A stretch of 64,000 nucleotides of DNA from Aporhodopirellula rubra (lineage in GTDB: Bacteria > Planctomycetota > Planctomycetia > Pirellulales > Pirellulaceae). Location of the stretch: NCBI RefSeq assembly GCF_014192335.1, contig NZ_JACHXU010000009.1, forward strand, positions 124,001-188,000, in the 5' to 3' direction. Position numbers and translations under genes: made by a program. The notes below the pieces were generated by a model. That model was not told the DNA's origin, ran no database searches, and was given only the letters and a program-made list of their open reading frames with translations. Positions 10,300 through 19,407 of this stretch are shown here, piece by piece (the stretch's first letter is position 1; every line of letters begins with the position of its first letter).

Positions 10300-12027
10300 T
10301 TAGCATCCGTGACAAGGCGAGGCACTCACGGGAGCACCGCAACCGCCACAGCCGCTGTTGAGAACAGGGGCAGCCATCACAGGAGTCGAGTAGACAGGTG
10401 CGCCGCATCCGCCGCCCTGCATGATCGATGGTCCCGTGCTGATCACTCCGCCGCTGATGATGCCGGTCGAGGCACCGCTGCGACATGGGTGAATGGTTTC
10501 TTCGACCAAGGTTGGAACCATTTTGCAAACTTGGACGGTTTGCTCTTTGATCACGGTGTGAGGAACGTTGACGACGTACTCTTCGACTTGCTCTTCGGCG
10601 ACTCGCTCGTAGCGTGTCGTTTGATAAGGCTCGACAGAGTACTCAGGCACGTTGTACGTGTAGCTGATTTCCTTCGTACGCTCTTCGGTCGAGTAGGTGA
10701 CGTAAGGGATCGTTTCGGTTTTCGTGACCGTGTTGTACGTCAAAGTCTTTCGCATACGAGTGCGAGTTTCTTCGTTGTACTGAACGACTTTACGAGTCCG
10801 GGTGCGTGATTCATCGACGTAGTCGACGACTTGCTTGGTACCGGTACGAGTTTCCGGACGATAGGCAATCGTGGTGCATTCGTAAGGAACTTGCGTCGAC
10901 TGCTGTTCGTAAACGGTGTAGTTAACGACTTGCGATTGTTTCGTGCTGCTCGTGACGGCGATCGTTTCGGTCGTCACGTTCGGGACCCAAACGCGTTTGG
11001 TCGTGGTAGTCGTTGTTGGGGCACAACTGGTTGCCACGGCGGGAGCCGAATAGCTCACGCTGCCGCCGCATCCGCCGTAACTGCCGCCACCGCATCCGCC
11101 ACAAGACGAAACCTTCGCACATCCACCACAGGCTGAACGGCAACCGCAACCACAACCGCGACTGTGGCTGACGCCGCATCCGCTGCCGTAGCTAGCAGAC
11201 GAACCACAACCGCTGCTGTAAACGACGTTGGTCGCGACAGGTGCGGCAGGGACTTCGATGACTTGCTCTTCCCAGTGGCCGTAGTCTTTGGTGACCGTTT
11301 TCATTTCGGTCGTTGGAACGTCGATTTGGATCGTTCGCGATTTGGTAACGGGCACGGCGTTGACGACCGTACGTGTCTTTTGCGTGGTAACGGGGTAAGG
11401 AACGTTGACGGTGTATGTGAAGGTTTCGTCGCGGAGACGTGGCACTTTCACGGTGTATTCTTCAGGAACGTCGACGAGGCTCGGCACGCGAACGGTGTAC
11501 TCTTCAGGCACTTCCGACCACTGCGGGACGGTTTCGGTCACGTCGACGGTCTTTTCGCTCTTGTTGGGAACCAGAACCGTGTAAGTGATGGTTTTGGTAT
11601 CGGTCTTAGGAACGTTCGTTACCGTGGTACGGTATTTTTCTTCGGTAACGGGAACCGTCTTGTAGATGGTTTTGGTGCGGAATCGCGTTTCCGGGCGAGT
11701 TTCCTGGACGGTGACCGGACGTGTTTCGGTGACGTAGGTCGGCTTCATCACGACGCGGTACGCCGTGGTGGGCTCGCAAAGTGTTTCCGGCGCGGGAACG
11801 CTGCTGACCGAGACCGAGGGTCCGTAGCTGGCGTTGACGCTGTAACTGCTAACCGATGGGACGACATAGCCTTGGCCACAACCTACCGCTCCGCCGCAGC
11901 CACTGCTGACAACGGTTGGCGAGGTGCCGCACGGATCCGAGCAACCACCACAGGGTTGGCATCGGGCCGCCGCGGTCGTCGCGTAGGAAGCGAGCATCGC
12001 AGTTGCGATACCCAAGAAGCGGGACAT
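10300..12027 (-). CDS. Cys-rich YTV-repeat surface protein
   Basis: 575 residues from the ATG at 12027, which starts a signal peptide (MSRFLGIATAMLASYATTAAA); the in-frame extension to 12111 has no signal. The mature protein alternates Cys/Gly-rich blocks with long Thr/Val/Glu/Arg-rich beta segments. These segments contain repeated EYTV, TYTV and Y-x-V-x-V-P motifs, matching the planctomycete YTV family. Cys-Gly clusters occur near the N-terminus, in the middle (many GCG and CGG triplets) and at the C-terminus. YTV proteins are reported from planctomycetes and proposed as envelope components, so disulfide-linked extracellular assembly is plausible but inferred. It has its own terminator downstream. 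Confidence 0.85.
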   Translation of the reverse strand: MSRFLGIATAMLASYATTAAARCQPCGGCSDPCGTSPTVVSSGCGGAVGCGQGYVVPSVSSYSVNASYGPSVSVSSVPAPETLCEPTTAYRVVMKPTYVTETRPVTVQETRPETRFRTKTIYKTVPVTEEKYRTTVTNVPKTDTKTITYTVLVPNKSEKTVDVTETVPQWSEVPEEYTVRVPSLVDVPEEYTVKVPRLRDETFTYTVNVPYPVTTQKTRTVVNAVPVTKSRTIQIDVPTTEMKTVTKDYGHWEEQVIEVPAAPVATNVVYSSGCGSSASYGSGCGVSHSRGCGCGCRSACGGCAKVSSCGGCGGGSYGGCGGSVSYSAPAVATSCAPTTTTTTKRVWVPNVTTETIAVTSSTKQSQVVNYTVYEQQSTQVPYECTTIAYRPETRTGTKQVVDYVDESRTRTRKVVQYNEETRTRMRKTLTYNTVTKTETIPYVTYSTEERTKEISYTYNVPEYSVEPYQTTRYERVAEEQVEEYVVNVPHTVIKEQTVQVCKMVPTLVEETIHPCRSGASTGIISGGVISTGPSIMQGGGCGAPVYSTPVMAAPVLNSGCGGCGAPVSASPCHGC

Positions 12028-12450
12028 TGAATTCACTGCTGTGTTCCTCAAAGAGAGTTCATTAAAGCCGAAACGGCGAGACTTAGAGATCAAAACGAGA
12101 TATAGAGCCAACTGCGCACACCACCCGTCAGGTGACAGACTAAACTGAACATTCGCCCATTCAATCTTCCAACCGGTATTTTCTGCGCAAAACAGCTAAC
12201 CGACAAAAGTGTCGCGTCTTACCCAGGCTATTGCAATCGTCAGAATCCTGACAAATCTCACTATGCGGAAAAACCTCCCAGCCCCCGCAGTCCCTCACGC
12301 GACCGAGGATTCGGATTCAGGCTCAAGAGAAGGTTAAAAATCCCAGCGGTTTCCCCGCCCTCCGGACTTCAAAAGACATCTGCAAACGGTTCCAATTCGT
12401 GCCGAGTCTTTCCCAAAAACTCTTCCGCGATCCCGCCCGAAGGTAAACAG
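12028..12450. other. Divergent intergenic region between YTV and TPR genes
   Basis: 423 bases without a convincing gene. It must hold the promoters of both flanking genes. A short hairpin (GTCAG-AATC-CTGAC, around 12239-12252) is the only structure I see; no clear -35/-10 pair stands out. Confidence 0.5.
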
Positions 12451-13866
12451 ATGACTAGTGTCCCTTTCCGCTCAACAGCAGGTTTATATTTTGGGAATCG
12501 AGACGCCCGGTCGCTTTTCGAATTCGGCCTCTGCCTCGTCACGACGATTTCGTTGAGCATCGCCGCTGCGACCAGTTTTGCCGCCGGTCCCGGGCAGCCC
12601 GTGGTGGCTCGCGTTGAGATGAAATTCGCCACCGGCGAGGAAGTCGTCGACGTCATTTCCAAGGGCGATTTGCTGACGGTGGTGGAAGACCGGGGCGACG
12701 ACTACGTCATCGTGACTCACGACGGGACACGCGGTGCGGTCGACAAAGTCAACGCGGTAGAACTAGCCGAATCGACGGGAATCTACACCGAATTGATCAA
12801 AGAATTCCCTAACGAGGGTCGCTATTACACGCTCCGAGCCTCGGCCTGGTGGGCTCTCGGAAAGCAAGACGAAGCCCTCGAGGATTTCAACACGGCGATC
12901 GACAAAGGTTACAAGGCGGCCCACGCCTACAGCAGCCGAGGGTTGTTCATGGCGGCGCGCGGTGAACACGCCGCGGCAATCGAAGACTACGACACGGCAC
13001 TGAAGATTGACCCCGACGACATCACGCCGATGATCAATCGAGCGGCCGTGCACATGGGACAAGGCGAATACGAAAAAGCGATCGCTGACTACACGACGGC
13101 CCTCGAAGTTCGCAAAAACAACGCAGCACTCCTGCGTCAACGGGCGATCGCGTACAAGGCTGCCGGCCAGTATGACAAAGCCATCAAGGACTTCGACATG
13201 ATTGTCGACGCCAACGCAGAAGACGTCGCGGCGATCATGGGACGCGGCTACATCCGATTCCAACAACAAGAATTTGCTGCCGCCGCGGCCGATTTCTCAG
13301 CAGCCTTGGAACTCAACGATGAGGATCCGGTCGCCTGGAACAACCGCGGCTACAACCGCTACCAACTCGGCAAAGCGGAGGCCGCGTTGGAGGATTACGA
13401 CCGTGCGATCGAGTTGGCCCCGAACTACGCGCTCGCTCATCAAAACCGCGCCTGGCTGTTAGCGACGGCCGAAGACGAATCGCAACGCAACCCAACAGCC
13501 GCAATCGAATCCGCCGAAAAGGCATGCGAAATCAATGCCTATGGAAATATCGGAGACCTGTCGGCGCTCGCGGCCGCCTACGCCGCAGCGGGTCAATTCA
13601 AGGACGCCGTAGGATGGCAAGAGAAAGTCGTCGAGATCGCTCCGGCCGACGTTAAGACGTTCGCCGAAAAAATGCTGACGCGCTACCGAAACGAAAAGCC
13701 TTACATCTCCGACCCGGTCGCGGCCGAAAAAGCGGAACGCGAAGCCGCCGAAGCGGTCGCCCAAGCCGAAGCGGAGAAAAAGAACGAAGCGGCGATTAAA
13801 GAAGCCGCCGCCAAGCTGGAGCGAGAAGCAAAGAATAACGCGAAGGGTGAAATCGAGGTCGAGTGA
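12451..13866 (+). CDS. Exported TPR-repeat protein
   Basis: 471 residues. The N-terminus has a long polar stretch and then a hydrophobic core (about 27-44, ending SFAAG), consistent with export. Residues 48-108 form a small beta-rich segment that looks SH3-like. From about 110 to 400 there are seven or eight TPR units, recognisable by repeated A-Y-x-x-R-G and A-I-x-D-[YF]-[DT]-x-A-[IL] motifs. The C-terminal ~50 residues are a charged Ala/Glu/Lys helix. A GAAGG sequence lies just upstream of the ATG. TPRs mediate protein contacts; the partner is unknown. Gene is divergent from the YTV gene. Confidence 0.85.
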   Translation: MTSVPFRSTAGLYFGNRDARSLFEFGLCLVTTISLSIAAATSFAAGPGQPVVARVEMKFATGEEVVDVISKGDLLTVVEDRGDDYVIVTHDGTRGAVDKVNAVELAESTGIYTELIKEFPNEGRYYTLRASAWWALGKQDEALEDFNTAIDKGYKAAHAYSSRGLFMAARGEHAAAIEDYDTALKIDPDDITPMINRAAVHMGQGEYEKAIADYTTALEVRKNNAALLRQRAIAYKAAGQYDKAIKDFDMIVDANAEDVAAIMGRGYIRFQQQEFAAAAADFSAALELNDEDPVAWNNRGYNRYQLGKAEAALEDYDRAIELAPNYALAHQNRAWLLATAEDESQRNPTAAIESAEKACEINAYGNIGDLSALAAAYAAAGQFKDAVGWQEKVVEIAPADVKTFAEKMLTRYRNEKPYISDPVAAEKAEREAAEAVAQAEAEKKNEAAIKEAAAKLEREAKNNAKGEIEVE

Positions 13867-13986
13867 GAGGCCGGGAATCGGAACCCATCACCGTTGCGAG
13901 AAACGCATCGCTTTTGCATCCAAACCTTCGCCGCACGTTACCGAGCGGCCACACAAACGGCATCTTTCGCGATCAGCAATCACGCG

Positions 13987-14565
13987 TCATGAGAGGTCTA
14001 GCTGCGAGAAGACCACCGCCATCGATTCCGCGTAGCCGTCGGGATCGCCCTGACAATCTTGCCACGCCTTCACCTTGGCTTCTTCGAATTCGATTGCCGC
14101 TTCCGGAGCCGAACGAAGATAATCTCGCAACCGCATGGTCTGTTGCAGCAACGGTGCCCCTTGGGTGACCGCGTAGACCTGGTGCGTGACTTCGCCGTGA
14201 CGGGGCTTGTGCAGCGTGATCCGCCGCCCGCCGCCGCTGGGTGCCCACGATGGCGTTTCGACGGCGAGAAAGTTCAGACCTTCAATCAACGCCGCGGATT
14301 CATCCAAGTCGACGGGATCGGCGACGACAGCCACGGCATCGACCACTGGCCGAGCGATCAGCCCACTGATCGCGGTCGACCCGATGTGTTCGACGGCGAC
14401 GACACGTCCCTCACAGCACTGCAGAATACTGCTGCGAGTTTGCTCAAACTCCTGCCGCCATCTCGCGTCGTGGTGCATCAAACGCACCCGCCCCGGTTCG
14501 TCATCTTCGTCGAAATGGTTGCCCAGCCAGTGAGGTTGCGTCAAAGTTTTACCCGTCTTCCTCAA
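13987..14565 (-). CDS. GrpB/UPF0157 family protein
   Basis: Up to 192 residues. The core motif VEHIGSTAISGLIARPVVD (about residues 57-75) is the GrpB/UPF0157 signature, a nucleotidyltransferase-like fold with unproven substrate. A later LRDYLR segment and the C-terminal helix ending in a K-x-W-x-x-x motif also fit the family. The start is uncertain: 14565 is a TTG without a visible ribosome site, while an in-frame GTG at 14487 (just before R-L-M-H-H-D) is preceded by a G-rich stretch and matches the normal family start better. It is divergent from purE. Confidence 0.8.
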   Translation of the reverse strand: MRKTGKTLTQPHWLGNHFDEDDEPGRVRLMHHDARWRQEFEQTRSSILQCCEGRVVAVEHIGSTAISGLIARPVVDAVAVVADPVDLDESAALIEGLNFLAVETPSWAPSGGGRRITLHKPRHGEVTHQVYAVTQGAPLLQQTMRLRDYLRSAPEAAIEFEEAKVKAWQDCQGDPDGYAESMAVVFSQLDLS

Positions 14566-14656
14566 TCCGAAACTGATATTTGAAACGTGGGGGGCTGATT
14601 TCGATCAACGCCCGTCTCGGTTATAACCCCATGCCGAGGGCGAACGCGAGCGAGTC

Positions 14657-15250
14657 GTGAACGCCCACCGCTCATCCTCTCACCAGACACAATCGCCCGT
14701 GAATTCAAACGACACCACGAATTTGAACGCCACGTCCCCCTCTTCGGCATCCTCAACGAGTCAAGCCTTGGTGGGCGTCATTATGGGCAGTCGCAATGAT
14801 TGGGACACCATGTCTGCGGCCTGCGAGATGTTATCTCAGCTTCAAGTCCCGTTTGAAAAATCCGTGGTATCCGCCCACCGCACGCCACAGCGAATGTTTG
14901 AGTACGCTCAGTCCGCCCGCAGTCGTGGTTTGCGAATCATCATCGCGGGAGCGGGCGGTGCGGCCCACCTGCCAGGCATGGTCGCCTCCGAAACGATCCT
15001 TCCGGTGATCGGGGTGCCGATTCAGAGTCGAGCCTTGCAGGGACTCGACTCGCTTCTTTCGATCGTCCAAATGCCCGGCGGTATCCCTGTCGCGACGATG
15101 TCGATCGGCAAGGCGGGGGCGAAGAACGCGGGGATTCTGGCCGCCCGCATGCTCGCCATGTCGGATGAAGAACTGGCGAGCCGCGTCGAAGCGTTCGTGC
15201 AAAAGCAGCACGATGACGTGATCGCGGGTGCGGACCTCAGCGACGTCTGA
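14657..15250 (+). CDS. purE: N5-carboxyaminoimidazole ribonucleotide mutase
   Basis: Converts N5-CAIR to CAIR in purine synthesis. Conserved PurE motifs are present: [10 protein letters not shown] near residue 42, SAHRTP near 72, [13 protein letters not shown] near 98 and GVPIQS near 118. The length from the core start fits class I PurE. The first ~35 residues are a Ser/Thr/Asn-rich extension. Start is uncertain: GTG at 14657 or GTG at 14699, neither with a strong ribosome site. purK follows after 68 bases, so the two probably form an operon. Cytoplasmic. Confidence 0.95.
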   Translation: MNAHRSSSHQTQSPVNSNDTTNLNATSPSSASSTSQALVGVIMGSRNDWDTMSAACEMLSQLQVPFEKSVVSAHRTPQRMFEYAQSARSRGLRIIIAGAGGAAHLPGMVASETILPVIGVPIQSRALQGLDSLLSIVQMPGGIPVATMSIGKAGAKNAGILAARMLAMSDEELASRVEAFVQKQHDDVIAGADLSDV

Positions 15251-15318
15251 CGAACTGCGTTCTCACCACTCCACTCGCCCCGTATTGAAGTCACGTTTTG
15301 AAGGAAGGCCCACGCGAT

Positions 15319-16479
15319 ATGAATTCGACTCTTGCCCCGATCCTGCCCGGATCCACGATCGGAATGGTCGGTGGCGGTCAACTCGGCCGCATGTTCGCCA
15401 TCGCTGCGGCGAAACTCGGATACCGCGTTGGCGTGTTCTGCGGCAGCAGTGACGAACCTGCCGCGGACGTTGCCACCTTCACGGTTTGCGGCCCGCTCGA
15501 AGATCATTCCGCGATCGAAATTTTCGCCGATCGGTGCGACGTGATCACGCTCGAGTTCGAAAACATTCCCGCCGAAACGATCGCTGCTTGCGGGCGTCAC
15601 GCGCCCACTTTTCCGGATGCCTCGGTGCTCGCGACCGCCCAAGATCGCTTGCTCGAAAAGTCGACGCTGCGTGACGCCGGGCTGCCGGTCACTCCGTTCA
15701 TGCCGGTCGCCAACGCCGAGCAGGCCTGCGAGGCGGCCAAAGAATTCGGATGGCCGATCATCGTCAAAACGCAGCGAAGCGGTTACGACGGAAAAGGCCA
15801 ACATCGCCTCAGCAGCGCCGACGAAGCCGAGGCTGTCGATTGGCAGGGCGGTGGCGACTGGATCGCCGAAGCAATGATCCATTTCGAACGGGAAGTTTCC
15901 GTCGTCGTGGCTCGACGTGCCGACGGCAAATCCACCACGTTCCCTGTCTTCGAGAATGATCACCGCAATCACATTCTCGACCTAACCACTCTCCCGGCCA
16001 ACATCACACCCGAAACGGAAAACCGAGCACGAGAGATCGCGATCGAAGCGACCCGCTGCCTCGATGTGGTCGGCCTGTTGTGCGTTGAGATGTTCATCCA
16101 AAACATTGACGGCGAACAAAAGATTTACATCAACGAAGTCGCACCGCGGCCTCATAACTCGGGACACGTCACCATCGAGGCCTGCCACACGAGTCAATTC
16201 GAACAGCACGTCCGTGCCATCTGCGGGCTGCCTTTGGGAAACACTGATTTGATCGCACCGGCAGCCGGAATGATCAACTTATTGGGCGATCTTTGGGGCG
16301 AAAATGGTGCCCCACCGAATTGGCAGGCCGCACTCGCCGTCGACGGAGTCTCGCTGCATCTCTATGGAAAACACGCCGCCCGGCCCGGACGAAAAATGGG
16401 ACACATGTCTGCCGTTGGCGATTCGCTCGATGATGTCACCGAGCGCTTGCACCGAGCCCGCAACGCCCTGCGTCAGTAA
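15319..16479 (+). CDS. purK: N5-carboxyaminoimidazole ribonucleotide synthase
   Basis: 386 residues. ATP-grasp enzyme that carboxylates AIR with bicarbonate to N5-CAIR, the substrate of PurE. The ATP-binding fold is clear: G-M-V-G-G-G-Q-L-G-R-M at the N-terminus (about 14-24), IVKTQRSGYDGKGQ in the ATP-grasp lid, and NEVAPRPHNSGH near the metal site, all typical of PurK. The ATG at 15319 is preceded by AAGGAAGG at 15301-15308, which decides the start over a TTG at 15298. It follows purE in the same orientation. Confidence 0.96.
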   Translation: MNSTLAPILPGSTIGMVGGGQLGRMFAIAAAKLGYRVGVFCGSSDEPAADVATFTVCGPLEDHSAIEIFADRCDVITLEFENIPAETIAACGRHAPTFPDASVLATAQDRLLEKSTLRDAGLPVTPFMPVANAEQACEAAKEFGWPIIVKTQRSGYDGKGQHRLSSADEAEAVDWQGGGDWIAEAMIHFEREVSVVVARRADGKSTTFPVFENDHRNHILDLTTLPANITPETENRAREIAIEATRCLDVVGLLCVEMFIQNIDGEQKIYINEVAPRPHNSGHVTIEACHTSQFEQHVRAICGLPLGNTDLIAPAAGMINLLGDLWGENGAPPNWQAALAVDGVSLHLYGKHAARPGRKMGHMSAVGDSLDDVTERLHRARNALRQ

Positions 16480-16577
16480 TCGCAACCATCGCGAACCGCG
16501 GCTCCTGCTCCACACAAACGACACACCGAACATTCATTTCATCACGCCTGACCCTCTTTAAGAAAACGATTCCCCAC

Positions 16578-17330
16578 ATGAGTAGCGCCGTCCCCGCCAA
16601 CACTTCCGACCGCCCCCACGACACGATGCGTGAGGTGCAAATCGAGTGTGGCTACTTGGAATCGAATCCCGCCAGCGTCCTGTATCGCAGCGGAAAGACG
16701 ATCGTGTTGTGCACCGCATCGATCGAGCGCAACGTTCCACCTTGGATGGTCGGACGCGGCAAGGGATGGGTGACGGCGGAATACAACATGCTCCCCGGCA
16801 GCACGAGCCCGCGGAAACGACGCGAACGCGGCGGAAAAGTTGACGGCCGCACGACCGAAATCCAACGACTGATTGGCCGCAGCCTGCGTGCCGTCGTCGA
16901 CTTGGAAGCCCTCGGCGAACGCTCCATTACCGTTGATTGTGATGTCCTGCAGGCCGACGGGGGAACCCGAACGGCGTCCATTACGGGTGGCTTCATCGCA
17001 CTTTCGCTCGCCGTCGCTGAACTCGCAGCCAACCCCGATCCCGATCCAGAAGCGAAACCGGTCGTTGTCGCCGATGTGTTGCCACGCAGCGTCGCGGCCG
17101 TCAGCGTGGGAGTACTCAACGACGATGTCGTGTTGGACCTCGACTACGTCCTCGACTCCGCCGCCGATGTGGACATGAACGTTATCATGACCGGTGATGG
17201 CCGATTCATTGAAATCCAGGGCACCGGCGAAGAAGCGACGTTCGACGATGAACAACTCGCCCGCATGCTCAGCCTCGCCAAGAAAGGCATTCGCGAACTG
17301 ACCGAACTTCAAAAAGCTGCGATCGGCTGA
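16578..17330 (+). CDS. rph: Ribonuclease PH
   Basis: 250 residues, normal family length. Phosphorolytic 3'-5' exonuclease acting on tRNA 3' ends. Visible motifs: GKTIVLCTASIE, the phosphate/RNA-binding GWVTAEYNMLPGST with SPRKRRERGGKVDGRTTEIQ split around it, and LIGRSLRAVVDLEALGER. The catalytic-site DCDVLQADGGTRTASITGG is intact (about 121-139). The gene lies 98 bases after purK on the same strand and is convergent with ruvB. Nothing unusual. Confidence 0.97.
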   Translation: MSSAVPANTSDRPHDTMREVQIECGYLESNPASVLYRSGKTIVLCTASIERNVPPWMVGRGKGWVTAEYNMLPGSTSPRKRRERGGKVDGRTTEIQRLIGRSLRAVVDLEALGERSITVDCDVLQADGGTRTASITGGFIALSLAVAELAANPDPDPEAKPVVVADVLPRSVAAVSVGVLNDDVVLDLDYVLDSAADVDMNVIMTGDGRFIEIQGTGEEATFDDEQLARMLSLAKKGIRELTELQKAAIG

Positions 17331-17478
17331 ACCGCCCGCGCTGCGACGGCCAATGACACTCGCCGCTGCGAATCCCAAACGGCATCGCGAATCACAGCAC
17401 GCCGTTTCCTTCGAAAAGGAACACCAATTCTTCTCGATGCCGAAACGGAATCCCCGCCGGTGCAGCGAGACACCCAGA

Positions 17479-18597
17479 TCAGTCAGGCATTGGGCGGCGC
17501 ATGTGCTCATACGCGCCAGGCGTCGCCAATCGGCCACGACGGGTGCGGACCAGCAACTCGCTACGCAACAGGAACGGTTCGACTTCGTCTTCGAGCGTAT
17601 CGCCACTGACGTTCATCGTATGAGCGATCGCGTCGAGACCAGCGGGACCGCCCAAAAAGACTCGCATCAGAGTGTCGAGATAATTGCGATCCTGTTTATC
17701 GAGGCCGAGCGCATCGATCCCAATCATGTCTAGCGCCGCACGCGTGATCTCCTGATCAACTTTTCCGCCGGCTTTGCTTTGGGCGTAATCACGAACCCAA
17801 AGCAATCGATTGTTCGCTAACCGCGGCGTGCTGCGAGACCTCGCCGCGATGACGGCGGCCGATGGATCGTCGACTTTGATTGACAACTTCTTCGCGTTGC
17901 GGTGAACGATCTCGGACAACTCTTCGCGGGTGTACCAACCGAGATGCTCGCGAATTTGGAATCGATCACGCAGCGGCGCGCTCAACATCCCCGCTCGCGT
18001 GGTCGCGCCGATAAGCGTGAAAGGCTTCAGCTCGAGATTGAGGGTCCGGGCGTTCACACCGTCGCCGAGAACAACGTCGATGCGATAGTCCTCCATCGCG
18101 GTGTAGAGGTATTCTTCGACCGCTTTGGGAACACGGTGAATTTCGTCAATAAACAACACCGAGCCCTCCGAAACGTTTGTCAGGTAGGGCAGCAGGTCCT
18201 TCGGAGCTCGCAGTCCGGCACCGTTGGCCATTTGCACGGTGGTGTTCATTTCCGCCGGGATGACGGTCGCGAATGTCGTCTTGCCGAGACCGGGCGGCCC
18301 GTCGAAAAGGATATGTCCGAGCGGTTCGCCACGCGATTGAGCGGCGTCGATCGCGATTTTCAACCGTTCGATCACATCGCGTTGGCCGACCATTTCGTCC
18401 ATCCGGCGGGGACGCAGCTTGACGTCAACTTCCGCGCGTGGACGTGATTCGTCGCCGCTGGCGGTCGCGGGTGGCGCACCCGGTGGCTTCCCAGGCGGAC
18501 GTTTTGCATTCGTCTCGCCCCCGGAGGGATTTTGCGAGTCAAGCGCATTGCCGCGCCGTTCGGGGTCGGATTGTTGGTAAATTGCTTCACGTGCCAT
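17479..18597 (-). CDS. ruvB: Holliday junction branch migration ATPase RuvB
   Basis: 372 residues from the ATG at 18597 (MAREAIYQQSD). RuvB is the hexameric AAA+ motor of the RuvABC resolvasome. Walker A is GPPGLGKTTFA, Walker B is VLFIDEIHR, sensor 1 is GATTRAG and the arginine-finger region is SAPLRDRF. The C-terminal winged helix follows, ending RGRLATPGAYEHM. The first ~60 residues are a disordered Pro/Gly-rich extension absent from short RuvB proteins. No ruvA or ruvC lies beside it. It is divergent from the sigma factor gene. Confidence 0.97.
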   Translation of the reverse strand: MAREAIYQQSDPERRGNALDSQNPSGGETNAKRPPGKPPGAPPATASGDESRPRAEVDVKLRPRRMDEMVGQRDVIERLKIAIDAAQSRGEPLGHILFDGPPGLGKTTFATVIPAEMNTTVQMANGAGLRAPKDLLPYLTNVSEGSVLFIDEIHRVPKAVEEYLYTAMEDYRIDVVLGDGVNARTLNLELKPFTLIGATTRAGMLSAPLRDRFQIREHLGWYTREELSEIVHRNAKKLSIKVDDPSAAVIAARSRSTPRLANNRLLWVRDYAQSKAGGKVDQEITRAALDMIGIDALGLDKQDRNYLDTLMRVFLGGPAGLDAIAHTMNVSGDTLEDEVEPFLLRSELLVRTRRGRLATPGAYEHMRRPMPD

Positions 18598-18729
18598 CGT
18601 GGATTCCGTCGAGCTATCTCTCAAACAAGTGCGATCTGCTGAGTTCACTGTAGCGGTCGAGAACCCATCGGTGGTAGTTCAGTTCGCTGCCGCGCGGCGT
18701 TCTCACTTGAGAAAACTGCGTAAATTGCC

Positions 18730-19407
18730 ATGTATTTGAGTGCCAGAATGATGCCGGAATCCTCGTCGGACCAGCCCACCGCAACCAACCGTCCCGATAA
18801 ATCGGCGAGCGGCCCCCCAGCCGCAGACATGTCCGACCCACAATGGATCGCCAAATACGAGCCCTATTTGAGAATGCTCGCTCGGACTCACATGCGTGCC
18901 GCCTATCGGGCCAAAATCGGGGCGTCCGACATCGTCCAACAGGCCATGCTGCAAGCCGTCGGAGCGATCGACCAATTCCGCGGCGGGACCGAAGCGGAAC
19001 TGAGAGCGTGGCTGCGACAGATTCTCGTCCGGCAAATCTGCCATCTCGATCGAGACCTCCATCGTGACAAACGCGACGTCCGGCGAGAGCGGTCCATGGA
19101 GCAAAAACTCGCGCAATCGTCCATGCGACTCGAGGGACTGCTGGCCGCTGACCAAGCAACACCGAGCCAAGTTGCGATTGTCGGCGAAAACGTCACCGCC
19201 CTCGCTGCCGCGGTCGAACGCCTGCCCGACGGACAGCGACAAGCGATCGAACTGCATTATCTCGAAGGCCTCAAATTAGCCGAAGTCGCTGAAGCGCTCG
19301 GAAAGACAACCGGAGCCGTCGCGGGACTGCTCCACCGGGGCATGAAACAACTCCGATCAGACTGGGAATCGTCACAACAAGGCTCGACCGGAGGCGGGGC
19401 ATCGTGA
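18730..19407 (+). CDS. ECF-like sigma-70 family factor
   Basis: 225 residues at most. Region 2 is seen around 45-105 (YLRMLARTHM, then GASDIVQQAML and LRAWLRQILVRQI). Region 4 follows after a linker (about 160-215: LPDGQRQAIELHYLEGLKLAEVAEALGKT with the recognition helix TTGAVAGLLHRGMKQL). The pattern fits planctomycete ECF-type factors. Several in-frame Met codons (18748, 18751, 18829) leave the start open. The stop overlaps the GTG of scpB (GTGA), so expression of a transcription factor and a condensin subunit is coupled. No anti-sigma gene is adjacent. Confidence 0.85.
   Translation: MYLSARMMPESSSDQPTATNRPDKSASGPPAADMSDPQWIAKYEPYLRMLARTHMRAAYRAKIGASDIVQQAMLQAVGAIDQFRGGTEAELRAWLRQILVRQICHLDRDLHRDKRDVRRERSMEQKLAQSSMRLEGLLAADQATPSQVAIVGENVTALAAAVERLPDGQRQAIELHYLEGLKLAEVAEALGKTTGAVAGLLHRGMKQLRSDWESSQQGSTGGGAS

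Noticed and set aside
11164-12030. 288-codon plus-strand frame opposite the YTV gene
   Set aside because: Composition reflects the reverse complement of the Thr/Val repeats; no signal or motif.
15022-15972. 316-codon minus-strand frame over purE-purK
   Set aside because: Shadow of two certain genes.
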